The notes below the pieces were generated by a model. It ran no database searches. It was given only the letters and a program-made list of their open reading frames with translations, and had not been told where the DNA came from. DNA of 64,000 nucleotides from contig CAZDMQ010000010.1 in NCBI GenBank assembly GCA_964506685.1, positions 1-64,000 of the forward strand, written 5' to 3'. Numbering within the stretch: the first letter of the stretch is position 1; each line of letters opens with the position of its first letter. The stretch is from UBA5336 sp964506685 (lineage in GTDB: Bacteria; Pseudomonadota; Alphaproteobacteria; Caulobacterales; Hyphomonadaceae). Shown one piece after another: positions 26,341 to 34,772 of the stretch. A program made the translations under genes and the position numbers.

Positions 26341-26985
26341 ATGGGACCCGACCACCCCTCCTGCAATCCGGCCCGCGCCCCCTTGTGGGACGCGTTCCTC
26401 GCCTTTCTCGGCTCGATCAGCGCACTCATCGCACCGGCCGGCAATGGCTCCGAACCGCTGCTGCTCGACGACTGGCGGGCGGTGCGCCGCCGGCTCGCAG
26501 AGGCCGAACGCCGGTTCCGGCGGCTGATCCTGCCCGAAGCCATGGCGCTCGCAGCCCGGTTGACGGCCGGGCTTGGCCCCCTGCGCCAGCGTGCCAGACC
26601 GGCGCGGGCGCGCTCGGCGGAGACCCGGGCACGCGCGCGCCCCCTCTTTCATTTCAGCCTCCACGAAGCAACTCCGCGGCCCAGCCACCCACGCCCCGGC
26701 CGCCAGCACCATGGCCTGCCCACCCCGCCGCTGCGCGATCATTTCGGGACCACCATGGTGCCGGCACGGGCCGAGTTCCGGCGCTATGCGGCCCTCATCG
26801 CGGCGACGCAGAGCCCCGGCCACACCATCCTCCGGCTTGCCCGGATCCTGCGCCGCCGTGCCGGCTCGTCGCGTCCGCCCCTGCCCTTCCGCCCCGACGG
26901 CTCCCCCCGCCGCATGGGCGGGACCGGCCCCCTTCCAGCCGGCCCGCCTCTCGCTTCGGAGGCGAAGCCACCGCCCGAGCCCTGA
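26341..26985 (+). CDS. Hypothetical protein, Arg-rich, 214 aa
   Basis: The open frame codes for an Arg/Pro/Ala-rich protein with a short hydrophobic patch (AFLAFLGSISALIAP, residues 18-32) and two basic helical regions (WRAVRRRLAEAERRFRRL and FRRYAALIAATQSPGHTILR). I recognise no catalytic motif. It begins 65 nt after the ccdB remnant and has no good Shine-Dalgarno, so the start could be further in. The frame pattern (Trp, Phe and Tyr in spaced positions, no long low-complexity run) looks coding, but in DNA this GC-rich an open frame alone is weak proof. Confidence 0.45.
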   Translation: MGPDHPSCNPARAPLWDAFLAFLGSISALIAPAGNGSEPLLLDDWRAVRRRLAEAERRFRRLILPEAMALAARLTAGLGPLRQRARPARARSAETRARARPLFHFSLHEATPRPSHPRPGRQHHGLPTPPLRDHFGTTMVPARAEFRRYAALIAATQSPGHTILRLARILRRRAGSSRPPLPFRPDGSPRRMGGTGPLPAGPPLASEAKPPPEP

Positions 26986-27245
26986 CGAAACGCCGCCACG
27001 TACCCCTCGAAATCCGCAAGACATCCCGCACCTGGGCCTGCAGGCGCGAACGCTTCGCCGCGCCTTTCGCAAGGAACGGCATGGCGCCCCCTGCCTCAGC
27101 ACATCTGGCCTGCAGCTTCGACCGCCCCCGCCGCCCCCGGGTCAGACCGGAAACCCGGCAACCCGCCGCGCCGGCCCCTTGATCCGGGCCCAGAAGCAGG
27201 CATCCTGAGCCTGAGAGATACCCAGCCAACGGGAGCGCAAACACC

Positions 27246-27935
27246 ATGATCAGGGTCAACGGCATTCACCACATCGCCATCATGGCAGGCGACATCAAGA
27301 AACACATCGCCTTCTTCTCCGACGTGCTCGGCTGCCGGCTCTCGGCGATCTTCGACATGCACGGCGTGCCCGGCGGACTGCACGCCTTCATGCACATGAA
27401 CGACCACTCCTATTTCTCGATTGTCCAGCTGCCCGACGTCGACGCGATCCCGATCGAACTCGGCGTCACCCATGCCGGTAACGGCGCCGCCCCCTCGGCC
27501 CCCGGCACCATGCAGCACCTCGCCTTCAACGTGGACAGTGAGGCCGACCTGCTTGCCATCCGCGACCGGATCCGGACGAAGGGCGTCAATGTCATCGGCC
27601 CAATCGACCACGGCATCTGCAGCTCGATCTATTTTGCTGGCCCCGACCAGCTGACCCTGGAAGTCGCTGCCGGGCGCGGCACCATCGACCCCGCCGCATG
27701 GGTCGATCCCGCTGTGCTGGAAAAGGCCGGGATCAGCGCGGCCGAGGCCGAGACCTACATGCACCCCGACCCCTATGCGGGCGAAGGCGGTGCCGTCGCC
27801 CAGCCGCCGCATGATCCCGACAAGCCCCACCAGGCCTATCCCGAAGCCATGTACCGGCAGATGCTCGCCACCCCGGACGCGGCCATTGCAGCGGCTGCGA
27901 GCTATGCCGAACCGCCGGTGAAACAGGCCTCCTGA
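27246..27935 (+). CDS. VOC-superfamily (glyoxalase/dioxygenase fold) protein
   Basis: The 229-aa protein has a vicinal-oxygen-chelate fold of about 145 residues with the metal triad visible as His in GIHHIAIM, His in MQHLAFNVDS and Glu in LTLEVAAG. A C-terminal extension of about 80 residues follows (DPAAWVDPAVLEKAGIS, then a HPDPYAGEGG and a YPEAMYRQM segment) and is not part of the minimal fold. GGGAGCG precedes the ATG. VOC proteins include glyoxalases, extradiol dioxygenases and isomerases, and the reaction cannot be assigned here. It is monocistronic, with a hairpin-forming repeat (GATGACG/CGTCATC, 27934-27972) after the stop. Confidence 0.85.
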   Translation: MIRVNGIHHIAIMAGDIKKHIAFFSDVLGCRLSAIFDMHGVPGGLHAFMHMNDHSYFSIVQLPDVDAIPIELGVTHAGNGAAPSAPGTMQHLAFNVDSEADLLAIRDRIRTKGVNVIGPIDHGICSSIYFAGPDQLTLEVAAGRGTIDPAAWVDPAVLEKAGISAAEAETYMHPDPYAGEGGAVAQPPHDPDKPHQAYPEAMYRQMLATPDAAIAAAASYAEPPVKQAS

Positions 27936-28115
27936 TGACGGGCGACACAAGCCTCCGGCCTGTCTCGTCATCGGCGCCTGAGCCGGAACCGGTGGCATGG
28001 CCGGCGCCCGCTTGACCCGGGCGGCGCCCATGGCGTGGTGGAACGCTTCACAGGAGGCGCTGAACCAATAAGCCGCTCGCGCCAGCAGGACGCGGGGGCC
28101 ATGGCTCCATCCGGA

Positions 28116-29675
28116 TCAGAAGCCGCCGCCGGTCCTGAACCCGCCACTGCGGCCGCCCCCGATCCGGGGCCGGCGGCTGGGCAGGGAAACGCTGCGGCCG
28201 GAGCGGCGCGAGCCTGGAAACCCGCCCGGCAGGCCGCCCGGAAGACTGCCTGGCAAACCAATCGGCGAGCCGCCCCGCCGCGACGACCGGCCCATTTCGC
28301 GGAGGATGCCCCAGCCGATGTCCCGGGCGATTTCGGGAAAGCCGGAGGTCTTCCGGCGCGAGGGGCCGCCAAATCCGGGATGGGCGCGCGGCTGGCGGCG
28401 GCGGACCTTGCGCCTGAGCGTGCGCACGGCATCCTCCGGCATCAGGCGCCCGGCCAGCAGGGCGTCCATTACGCTGTCGATCGCCGAGGCGGAAAAGTAG
28501 GCATAGGGGCTGTCGAGCTGGTCCCGCTTGAACAGGCGCCGGAAGTGCTCCAGCTCCTCAAGTCGGAGCCGCCGCCGCTTCGGCGCTGCAGCGACCTCCG
28601 ATCGCCGCATCTCCTCGTCCATCTCCTGGCGGCGGAGCGTCACGAGCTGGTCGACCATCCGGTCATCATCCGGCGTCACGGTCTGGGTCACCAGCAGCCG
28701 CAGATCCGGAAAGCTCGCCTGCTTCAGGGCCTCGGCCAGCCGGATCCGGGCCTCGTGTGCCGGCCCCCGGGCCCCGGCCTCGGCCTCGGCATGGGTCCTT
28801 GCCAGGGCGAGGTGGGCAGCTTCGGCAGCCTCGATCCGGGCGTCGATCGCCTCCAGCGCCGTGCGGGCCGCTTCGACACCGGCCTTCAGCGCCTCGGCAC
28901 CCGCGGCCGCCAGCGCCTCGGTCTCCGCCGTTTCCAGCGCCTCCTGGGCTTCGGCCTCGACCGCTGCCATGCGCTCCACATGGGCAGCGATCCGCCCCGG
29001 CAGCTCGGTCAGGCGCTGGTAGTTCCGCCAGGACCGGTCATAACGGCAGACGCTCGCGACCCAGCCATCGAGAAACCGGACAGGGGGTGGCGCCCGGTAA
29101 TCGGTGGTCCGGAAGCCCTGCTTCCACAGGTACATGAATAGCGGGTCGGCCTCATACGGCTTTCCCTTTTCGGCCCGGTCCTCTTCGGCCATCTCCAGCT
29201 TCTGCCGGGCCCGCTCGGTGATCGCCTCCGCCTCGGCCGCCGCTTCCACGCATGCATGATAGGCCTCATCGGTCTCCAGCGCCGCCTCGACCTCGGCCAC
29301 GATCGCCTCGAAGGCCTCGACGGCCGCATCAAGATCAGCCGCCGCCTTCTGGCGCGTCTGCTCGAGGGTCGCGATCTGCGTGGCCTTGGCATTGAGGTCC
29401 CGCAGGAGGTCCGCGACATACCCCTCCTGCTCACCGAGCAGGCGGTCCACTTCGGCATCAAGCGCCCGGAGCATCCGCAGCCTGTCATCGCTTCCGGCAT
29501 GGTCGAGCTGGAGATCGGCCAGCGCGGTATAGGCCGCCGCCTGCGCCTGCCGGATCCGGGCAAGTTCCCGATCCGCATCCTTCTCGCTCTCGATCGCATC
29601 GGCAAGGGCCCGCCGGGCGGCGGCAAGCGAACGGTCGAACCGGGAGAGGGCCGCGCGGCCGTCAATCGTGCTCAT
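28116..29675 (-). CDS. Coiled-coil protein with Arg/Gly-rich tail, unknown function (519 aa)
   Basis: Residues 1-170 and 225-305 are long Ala/Glu/Arg coiled coils, separated by an aromatic segment (PLFMYLWKQGFRTTDY and FLDGWVASVCRYDRSWRNYQ, 178-220). Residues 365-420 form a compact basic domain (RLEELEHFRRLFKRDQ; YFSASAIDSVMDALL). The last 55 residues are Gly/Pro/Arg/Ser-rich and end SGGFRTGGGF, as in secreted-looking TPM/YgcG tails, although no signal peptide is present. The gene follows the next entry with only 6 nt between stop and ATG and a GGTGAGG ribosome binding site. I do not recognise a characterised homologue; it is the third member of a conserved-looking cluster. Confidence 0.8.
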   Translation of the reverse strand: MSTIDGRAALSRFDRSLAAARRALADAIESEKDADRELARIRQAQAAAYTALADLQLDHAGSDDRLRMLRALDAEVDRLLGEQEGYVADLLRDLNAKATQIATLEQTRQKAAADLDAAVEAFEAIVAEVEAALETDEAYHACVEAAAEAEAITERARQKLEMAEEDRAEKGKPYEADPLFMYLWKQGFRTTDYRAPPPVRFLDGWVASVCRYDRSWRNYQRLTELPGRIAAHVERMAAVEAEAQEALETAETEALAAAGAEALKAGVEAARTALEAIDARIEAAEAAHLALARTHAEAEAGARGPAHEARIRLAEALKQASFPDLRLLVTQTVTPDDDRMVDQLVTLRRQEMDEEMRRSEVAAAPKRRRLRLEELEHFRRLFKRDQLDSPYAYFSASAIDSVMDALLAGRLMPEDAVRTLRRKVRRRQPRAHPGFGGPSRRKTSGFPEIARDIGWGILREMGRSSRRGGSPIGLPGSLPGGLPGGFPGSRRSGRSVSLPSRRPRIGGGRSGGFRTGGGF

Positions 29676-29681
29676 CTGGCC

Positions 29682-30713
29682 TCACCATTCGAGGATGGCC
29701 CCGCCCGGGGTCGAGACGGCGTAATCGGGATAGAGCCGGCCGGGCTTCTTCTCGCCGATGATCGCATTGTCGATGATCCGGTCGTCCCGCTTGTCGGCCG
29801 CCATGGCGTCGAACACCGATTTCGAGACCCGCTGCCCCCAGCGCGTGACCCGGGCCGAGCGCCGGTCCTCCTCGCTGGTGACCGGCACTTCGAGAACACG
29901 GCCCGTGGCATCGACGGCCTCGACGACAAGGTAGAAGTTGTTGACCGACGGATCATCCTCCGCTTCGCGGAACACGCCGGAAAAATCCTCTGGGTCCTGG
30001 ACGATACGGACCTGGTAGCTCTGCGCGAGATCGGTCTCGAGCGTGCGGAGGTCGGCAATCGCCTGCTCGGCAGCTTCGCGGTCGCCGGCCTCGAGCGCCT
30101 GCCGGCCGGCCAGCAGCAGGGCATCGGCCATACGCACTGCGCCCTCATCCTCGCTGACCTCATCGATGCCCTGCCGCGCCGCGAGAAGATCGGCCGGCAG
30201 CGTTTCCGTGAGCGCCACGATCGCCGCCCGCTCCCGCGCCGCCTCGGGGCCGGCAATGGTGACCTGGTAGACCCCCAGCCCGCCAAGCACCATGGCAGCG
30301 AGCGCGGCGGCCGGTTTCCACCAGCGATCGCGGGTAATGTAGATCATGGCGAGCCGTCGGGAGAGGCCCGGCGGGGTCGGCTCATAGACGAACCGCCGCT
30401 CCTCCAGCGCCTTCACCCCGTCCTGGAGGATCCGTTCCGGCACGTCGATGCCCTGGGCGCGGTAGATCTCCTGCAGCCGCTCGATGAGGTTCGCTTCCCG
30501 GCCCGCCTGGTCAAGTTCACGCGACAGGATCTGCTCGCGATGACGGATCGTATCGACCACATCCATGGCCATCAGCACCTCGTCCAGCTCCGGCGCTGCG
30601 TCCGGGAGTGTCGCGTCTTGCGGAGCCGGAGCCGAAGCCGGGACGGGCGTAGGGCCAGGCGCCGGGGCGGGCGCCGGGCCCGCCGGATCGACGGATATGG
30701 GGTCGCCGTTCAC
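29682..30713 (-). CDS. Single-pass membrane protein, DUF6384-like (343 aa)
   Basis: A Pro/Ala-rich N-terminus (1-35) leads to a helical cytoplasmic region ending in a membrane helix near 133-153 (WWKPAAALAAMVLGGLGVYQ). A helical stalk and a mixed C-terminal domain follow (NFYLVVEAVDATGRVLEVPV; RWGQRVSKSVFDAM; RIIDNAIIGEKKPGRLYPDY). The C-terminal segment resembles uncharacterised DUF6384-type proteins; I state that from memory, not from a search. The start codon is GTG at 30713, with GGACG-like sequence ahead. It lies 12 nt after the TelA-like gene and 6 nt before the coiled-coil gene, so the three are almost certainly co-transcribed. Confidence 0.75.
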   Translation of the reverse strand: MNGDPISVDPAGPAPAPAPGPTPVPASAPAPQDATLPDAAPELDEVLMAMDVVDTIRHREQILSRELDQAGREANLIERLQEIYRAQGIDVPERILQDGVKALEERRFVYEPTPPGLSRRLAMIYITRDRWWKPAAALAAMVLGGLGVYQVTIAGPEAARERAAIVALTETLPADLLAARQGIDEVSEDEGAVRMADALLLAGRQALEAGDREAAEQAIADLRTLETDLAQSYQVRIVQDPEDFSGVFREAEDDPSVNNFYLVVEAVDATGRVLEVPVTSEEDRRSARVTRWGQRVSKSVFDAMAADKRDDRIIDNAIIGEKKPGRLYPDYAVSTPGGAILEW

Positions 30714-30725
30714 CGCCGGGTCGTC

Positions 30726-31922
30726 CTAGCCCTTCGGCAGCAGCGCTGCCGCCGTGCCACGCTCGACCAGTTCGGTCATCCGGCGCTTGCCGTTTTCCAC
30801 CGCCTCGCGGATCTCCTTCGAGTTCTGCGAAGCCTTCTCGCGCATCTCGGCGATGATCGCCTGGGTCCGCTCCTGGTAGCTGACCACCGCATCGACCAGC
30901 ATCTTCACGGAGGCGGCCGAAACGGTCGGGCCATAGCCGGCGCTAGTCGCCGCTTCCTGCACCTCATTGCCGATCTCGGCCAGCACTTCGAGCGAGGTGT
31001 CCACGCCCTTCTTCATCGCGTTCAGCGTCTCGGTGCTCTCGTGCAGGCCATGCAGGCCCGTGAAGGATGCGGTGAGCGCGGTGAGGACGATTTCATTGGT
31101 CGAGAAGAAGCTGACCGACTGGGCGTAGAGCCGCTCCTTGGCATTTGTCGTCTGCACCAGCCGCGCCATGATCACATCGGACGTGTTGTAGCCGATGGTG
31201 ATATTGTCGGAGAGATCCTTGGCGACCTGGTAGCGCTTCTCCTCGGCCTGCAGTTGCCGAAGCGCCTCGTCGCGTGCCAGTTCCAGCCGGGCCCGCTCGG
31301 CCGGATCCTCGCCGAGATAGCCAGCGACCTTTGCCACCGCCGCATTTACCTCGCCCCGGTCCGCCTCGAGTTCGGCTGCGGCCTCCGCCAGCACTTCCAG
31401 CGCCAGGACCTCGGACTGTTTCAGCGCACCGCGGAAATCGAGATAGGCCTCGAGGATCGTCTGCTCGCGCTCGATCTGGTTCGCAGTCTCCTCCTGGACC
31501 TCGAGATAGAGGTCCTTGATCTTGCCGAACCGGCTGGCAATGTCGCCGCGGGTCATCTTCATCCACACCGTGGAGACCCGCTCCATGGTCGAGATCTTCC
31601 CGTCGGCATACTGCTGCACCAGGTCCTTGGCATCGTCGCGGATCGAGGTGAAGGCGGCCGTGATCCCCTCATAGCGGTCGGAAATCGTGATCCCGCCGAC
31701 CTGCTCGCGAACGACATCATTGAACCGGCCCATCTCGTCGAGGGTACGGGCGATGGCTGCGACCTTGTCCGGGGCCAGATGGCTGATCTGTTCGAGCAGG
31801 GCGACAATCGGCTCGGGCGCCTTCTTTGCCTTCTTCGGCGCCAGGCCGACGTCCCTCAGCCCGCCAAGGGCCTTGTCCAGATATTGCAGGGCACTGGGGC
31901 TCTCTGCCACCTCCGAAGCCAT
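30726..31922 (-). CDS. TelA/KlaA-like helical protein (398 aa)
   Basis: The 398-aa protein is almost all alpha-helical with no membrane segment. Its central part (ANQIEREQTILEAYLDFRGAL, shown in part; NTSDVIMARLVQTTNAKERL; FFSTNEIVLTALTASFTGLH) has the layout of TelA/KlaA toxic-anion-resistance-type proteins, where long helices bundle and a conserved Asn/Gln-rich turn follows. The similarity is by inspection only. GAGGAGGAG lies 9 nt ahead of the ATG at 31922. It is the first gene of a three-gene unit with the membrane and coiled-coil genes. TelA-like proteins often travel with membrane partners, which fits the context. Confidence 0.72.
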   Translation of the reverse strand: MASEVAESPSALQYLDKALGGLRDVGLAPKKAKKAPEPIVALLEQISHLAPDKVAAIARTLDEMGRFNDVVREQVGGITISDRYEGITAAFTSIRDDAKDLVQQYADGKISTMERVSTVWMKMTRGDIASRFGKIKDLYLEVQEETANQIEREQTILEAYLDFRGALKQSEVLALEVLAEAAAELEADRGEVNAAVAKVAGYLGEDPAERARLELARDEALRQLQAEEKRYQVAKDLSDNITIGYNTSDVIMARLVQTTNAKERLYAQSVSFFSTNEIVLTALTASFTGLHGLHESTETLNAMKKGVDTSLEVLAEIGNEVQEAATSAGYGPTVSAASVKMLVDAVVSYQERTQAIIAEMREKASQNSKEIREAVENGKRRMTELVERGTAAALLPKG

Positions 31923-32048
31923 GGTCACTCTCCTCCTCGTCCAGACAATTACAGGTGGCGCAAGCCTGGCCCCGATACAAGATGGCAATGGCCGGAGCCG
32001 CGGGACTGGCAACCGCTTTCCCGCAGCCAGAGAAAAAGGAGCCGCCGC

Positions 32049-32933
32049 TCAGCCAGCCGCGGCGCGCTGCAGGGTCTTGAGGTAGGCATCGACCCGCTTG
32101 GCATTCGCCCCGAGGTCGGAGAGGCCGACCCGGCTGGTCGAGCGGACGTCGACCGCCACACCATTATCGACAGACCGGAGCCGGATCGCGATATCGTCCC
32201 TGAAGCCGAACCAGGTCGAGGTCTCGGTCGCCTCGATCCGGGTTTCGAGATCGGCGGCGCTGACCGCGGCCGGGGTGACAATCTCCCAGCCGAAATCCCG
32301 GGCGACCTGCTCGGCGGTGGCCGCGATGCCGGCAAGATCCCCGGGCAGGACAAGCGTGTCCAGCGTGTAGGGATAGGGCGCGTCTTCAGGCTCCTGCATG
32401 CTGGCCGGGTCGAATTCGGCCTCTTCCTGGACCTCCGAAACCAGCCGGCCGCCGGTGCCGGGCCAGCGCGCATTGGCCGTCTCGGCAATGGTCGGCGCCG
32501 GCTCTACCGGGTTCAGCGCACCATCGGCCTCGCGGATCGCCATCAGCGTTTCGGAGAAGGCGATGGGATCGGACCAGTCGGTCTGGATATCGTGGATGGG
32601 TGGCAGGGCCGCCGCAGTCGCCCCCATCCCCGCGAGCCGGCCAGCCATCAGACCGGAAATCAACAGACCGCCCAGCGCGAGCATGACCGGTCGCTTGCGC
32701 GGGGCGGCCACGAGACCGATGATCAGGGCCAGCAGAGACAGGGCCAGCGCGCCGCCGGCCACCAGCGGTCCCCAGGCGAAATACATGGTTCCGAGGCCGA
32801 ACTGCCAGGACCAGAGCCCGAATTTCGAGCCCAGCGCGCCGGCCACGAACCAGAGCACCGCGAACACCGCCGCCGCCAGCGCAATCCACGCAAGGGTTCC
32901 GCGCCAGCCGGCCGATTGAGTGTCCGTAGTCAT
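32049..32933 (-). CDS. DUF1499 membrane protein (294 aa)
   Basis: Three membrane helices occupy residues 10-115 (TLAWIALAAAVFAVLWFVAG; GPLVAGGALALSLLALIIGL; VMLALGGLLISGLMAGRLAG). A soluble C-terminal domain follows with the DUF1499 signature (PPIHDIQTDWSDPIAF near the start and VDVRSTSRVGLSDLGANAKR near the end). DUF1499 proteins are common in alphaproteobacteria and of unknown function. CAAGGAGG precedes the ATG. The gap of 126 nt to the TelA-like gene suggests it may be transcribed with the three-gene unit but is not tightly coupled. Confidence 0.87.
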   Translation of the reverse strand: MTTDTQSAGWRGTLAWIALAAAVFAVLWFVAGALGSKFGLWSWQFGLGTMYFAWGPLVAGGALALSLLALIIGLVAAPRKRPVMLALGGLLISGLMAGRLAGMGATAAALPPIHDIQTDWSDPIAFSETLMAIREADGALNPVEPAPTIAETANARWPGTGGRLVSEVQEEAEFDPASMQEPEDAPYPYTLDTLVLPGDLAGIAATAEQVARDFGWEIVTPAAVSAADLETRIEATETSTWFGFRDDIAIRLRSVDNGVAVDVRSTSRVGLSDLGANAKRVDAYLKTLQRAAAG

Positions 32934-33035
32934 GTCGCAGCCTCCTTGGTCCGGCTTCCTTACGCCAGCATGGCCCCGACGCCTAGGCCCCGAAGTCCGC
33001 CATCTGATGGACCGCCCCCGGAGCCGGGGGTCACC

Positions 33036-34661
33036 CTAAGCCGTCGGCAGCTTGTAGTCCCTGAACCGTTCGCGCAGGGCGAGCTTGTTGATCTTGCCAG
33101 TGGCGCCCAGCGGGATCTCGTCGACAAAGGCGACATCGTCGGGGGTCCACCATTTCGCGATCCGGCCCTCAAGCTGGGCCAGCACCTCTTCCCTGGTCGG
33201 CTGCTCGCCCGGCATGGGCTGGACGATCAGCAGGGGGCGCTCGTCCCATTTCGGGTGGTAGACGCCGATGGCCGCCGCGTTTGCCACCTTGGGGTGGCCG
33301 ACAGCGATGTTCTCGAGATCGATGGAGGAGATCCATTCGCCGCCGGACTTGATGACATCCTTGGCCCGGTCGGTGATCTGCATGGTGCCGTACGGGTCGA
33401 TATTGGCGACATCTCCGGTGTCGAAGAAGCCCTCCGGGTCGAGCACATTGCCGCCGGCGCCCTTGAAGTAGCCCGCCGCGATCGCCGCCCCGCGGACCAT
33501 CAGGCGACCCGAGGTGTCGCCATCATGGGCGATCCGGTTTCCGTCGTCATCGACGATCTTGAGTTCCACGCCGAAGGGTGGGCGGCCCTGCTTGAGTTTC
33601 TGCGCCATGCGGGTGTCGATGTCGGCGCCCTCGAGGTGCGGCGGCAGGGTGCCGAGCGTGCCGAGCGGCGAGGTCTCGGTCATCCCCCAGGCATGGATCA
33701 CGTCGACCTCGTAATCCTGTTCGAAGGCCCTCAGGATCGCTTCGGGAATGGCCGATCCGCCAATGATCACCTTCCTGAGGTGCGGCAGCTTGAGATCATG
33801 CTCGCGCAGGTGATTGAGCAGCATCAGCCAGACCGTCGGCACGGCGGCGGTGATCGTCACCTTCTCGCTGTCGAGCAGCTCGTAGATCGACGGGCCATCC
33901 ATCTGCGCGCCGGGCATCACCATGCCGGCGCCGGTGCCGGGGCAGGAGAAGGCGAGCCCCCAGGCATTGGCATGGAACATCGGCACCACCGGCATCACGA
34001 CATCCGCCGCGCCCATGCCCATCGCATCCTTAGACATGGTGACGAGGGTATGCAGGACATTGGTGCGGTGGGAGTAGAGCACGCCCTTGGGCTCGCCCGT
34101 GGTGCCGGAAGTGTAGCACAGCCCGCAGGCGGTATCCTCGGGGAAATCGCCCCAGCGGCAGTCGGTCGAGCGACCATCGATCCAGATATCGAAGGCGACC
34201 GCGCCGAGCCTGTTATCCGGCAGCGTGTCCTGGTCGGCAAAGATCACGAAGGTTTTCACCGTCTCGAGCTTGTCGCGGATGGCCTCGACGATGGGCAGGA
34301 AGGTCTTGTCGAAGATCAGCACCTTGTCTTCGGCGTGGTTGATGATCCAGGCGATCTGGTCGGGATGCAGGCGCGGATTGACGGTGTGCAGCACCATGCC
34401 GATGCCCATGGTGCCGTACCAGGCCTCCATGTGCCGGGCCGAGTTCCAGCCCAGCGTTGCCACCCGGTCACCGGTCACAAGTCCCTCATCCTTCAGCGCA
34501 TTGGAGACCTGTTTCGCCCGGTCATGGATCTCGCCATAGGTCGTGCGCACGATGTTGCCCTCGACCCGGCGGGTCACGATCTCGCGGGTCGGATTGATGG
34601 CCTTGGCGTGGGCCAGGATCTTGTCGACCGTCAGCGGCCAGTCCTGCATGATGCCTTGCAT
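33036..34661 (-). CDS. Acyl-CoA ligase (AMP-forming), DmdB/medium-long chain type
   Basis: This 541-aa adenylate-forming enzyme activates a carboxylic acid to its CoA ester. Motifs are the P-loop TSGTTGEPKGVLYSHR, the aromatic motif GMTETSPLGT, the hinge FFDTGDVANIDPYG and DRAKDVIKSGGEWIS, and the C-terminal Lys motif GKINKLALRERF. The family includes 3-methylmercaptopropionyl-CoA ligase (DmdB) and fatty acyl-CoA ligases; substrate is unresolved. GGAGGAA lies upstream of ATG 34661, and the longer upstream frame looks non-coding. With the acyl-CoA dehydrogenases of the window it fits a beta-oxidation lifestyle. Confidence 0.92.
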   Translation of the reverse strand: MQGIMQDWPLTVDKILAHAKAINPTREIVTRRVEGNIVRTTYGEIHDRAKQVSNALKDEGLVTGDRVATLGWNSARHMEAWYGTMGIGMVLHTVNPRLHPDQIAWIINHAEDKVLIFDKTFLPIVEAIRDKLETVKTFVIFADQDTLPDNRLGAVAFDIWIDGRSTDCRWGDFPEDTACGLCYTSGTTGEPKGVLYSHRTNVLHTLVTMSKDAMGMGAADVVMPVVPMFHANAWGLAFSCPGTGAGMVMPGAQMDGPSIYELLDSEKVTITAAVPTVWLMLLNHLREHDLKLPHLRKVIIGGSAIPEAILRAFEQDYEVDVIHAWGMTETSPLGTLGTLPPHLEGADIDTRMAQKLKQGRPPFGVELKIVDDDGNRIAHDGDTSGRLMVRGAAIAAGYFKGAGGNVLDPEGFFDTGDVANIDPYGTMQITDRAKDVIKSGGEWISSIDLENIAVGHPKVANAAAIGVYHPKWDERPLLIVQPMPGEQPTREEVLAQLEGRIAKWWTPDDVAFVDEIPLGATGKINKLALRERFRDYKLPTA

Positions 34662-34772
34662 GGTCGGTGTTTCCTCCGGGATGGGGGACCACCTGCTGCG
34701 GCCCCTACATTTCTGTTGCAATATGGTGTTTAGATCGGTGGCAGGGATTGGACAAGAATGGGGGGGTGCCTG

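Noticed and set aside
27205..27245. CTGAGAGATACCC before the VOC gene, resembling part of a TPP riboswitch
   Set aside because: Only this short core matches. The other conserved TPP helices are absent, and the gene has no link to thiamine.
26795..27265. Minus-strand frame opposite the orphan gene and gap
   Set aside because: It has no ribosome binding site, runs through repetitive Arg/Gly-rich sequence and overlaps the start of the VOC gene.
29256..34733. A 1,825-codon open frame on the plus strand, and several other frames of 300-630 codons opposite known genes
   Set aside because: They lie antisense to well-supported genes and arise because GC-rich codons rarely give stops on the other strand. 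Translations show no family features.
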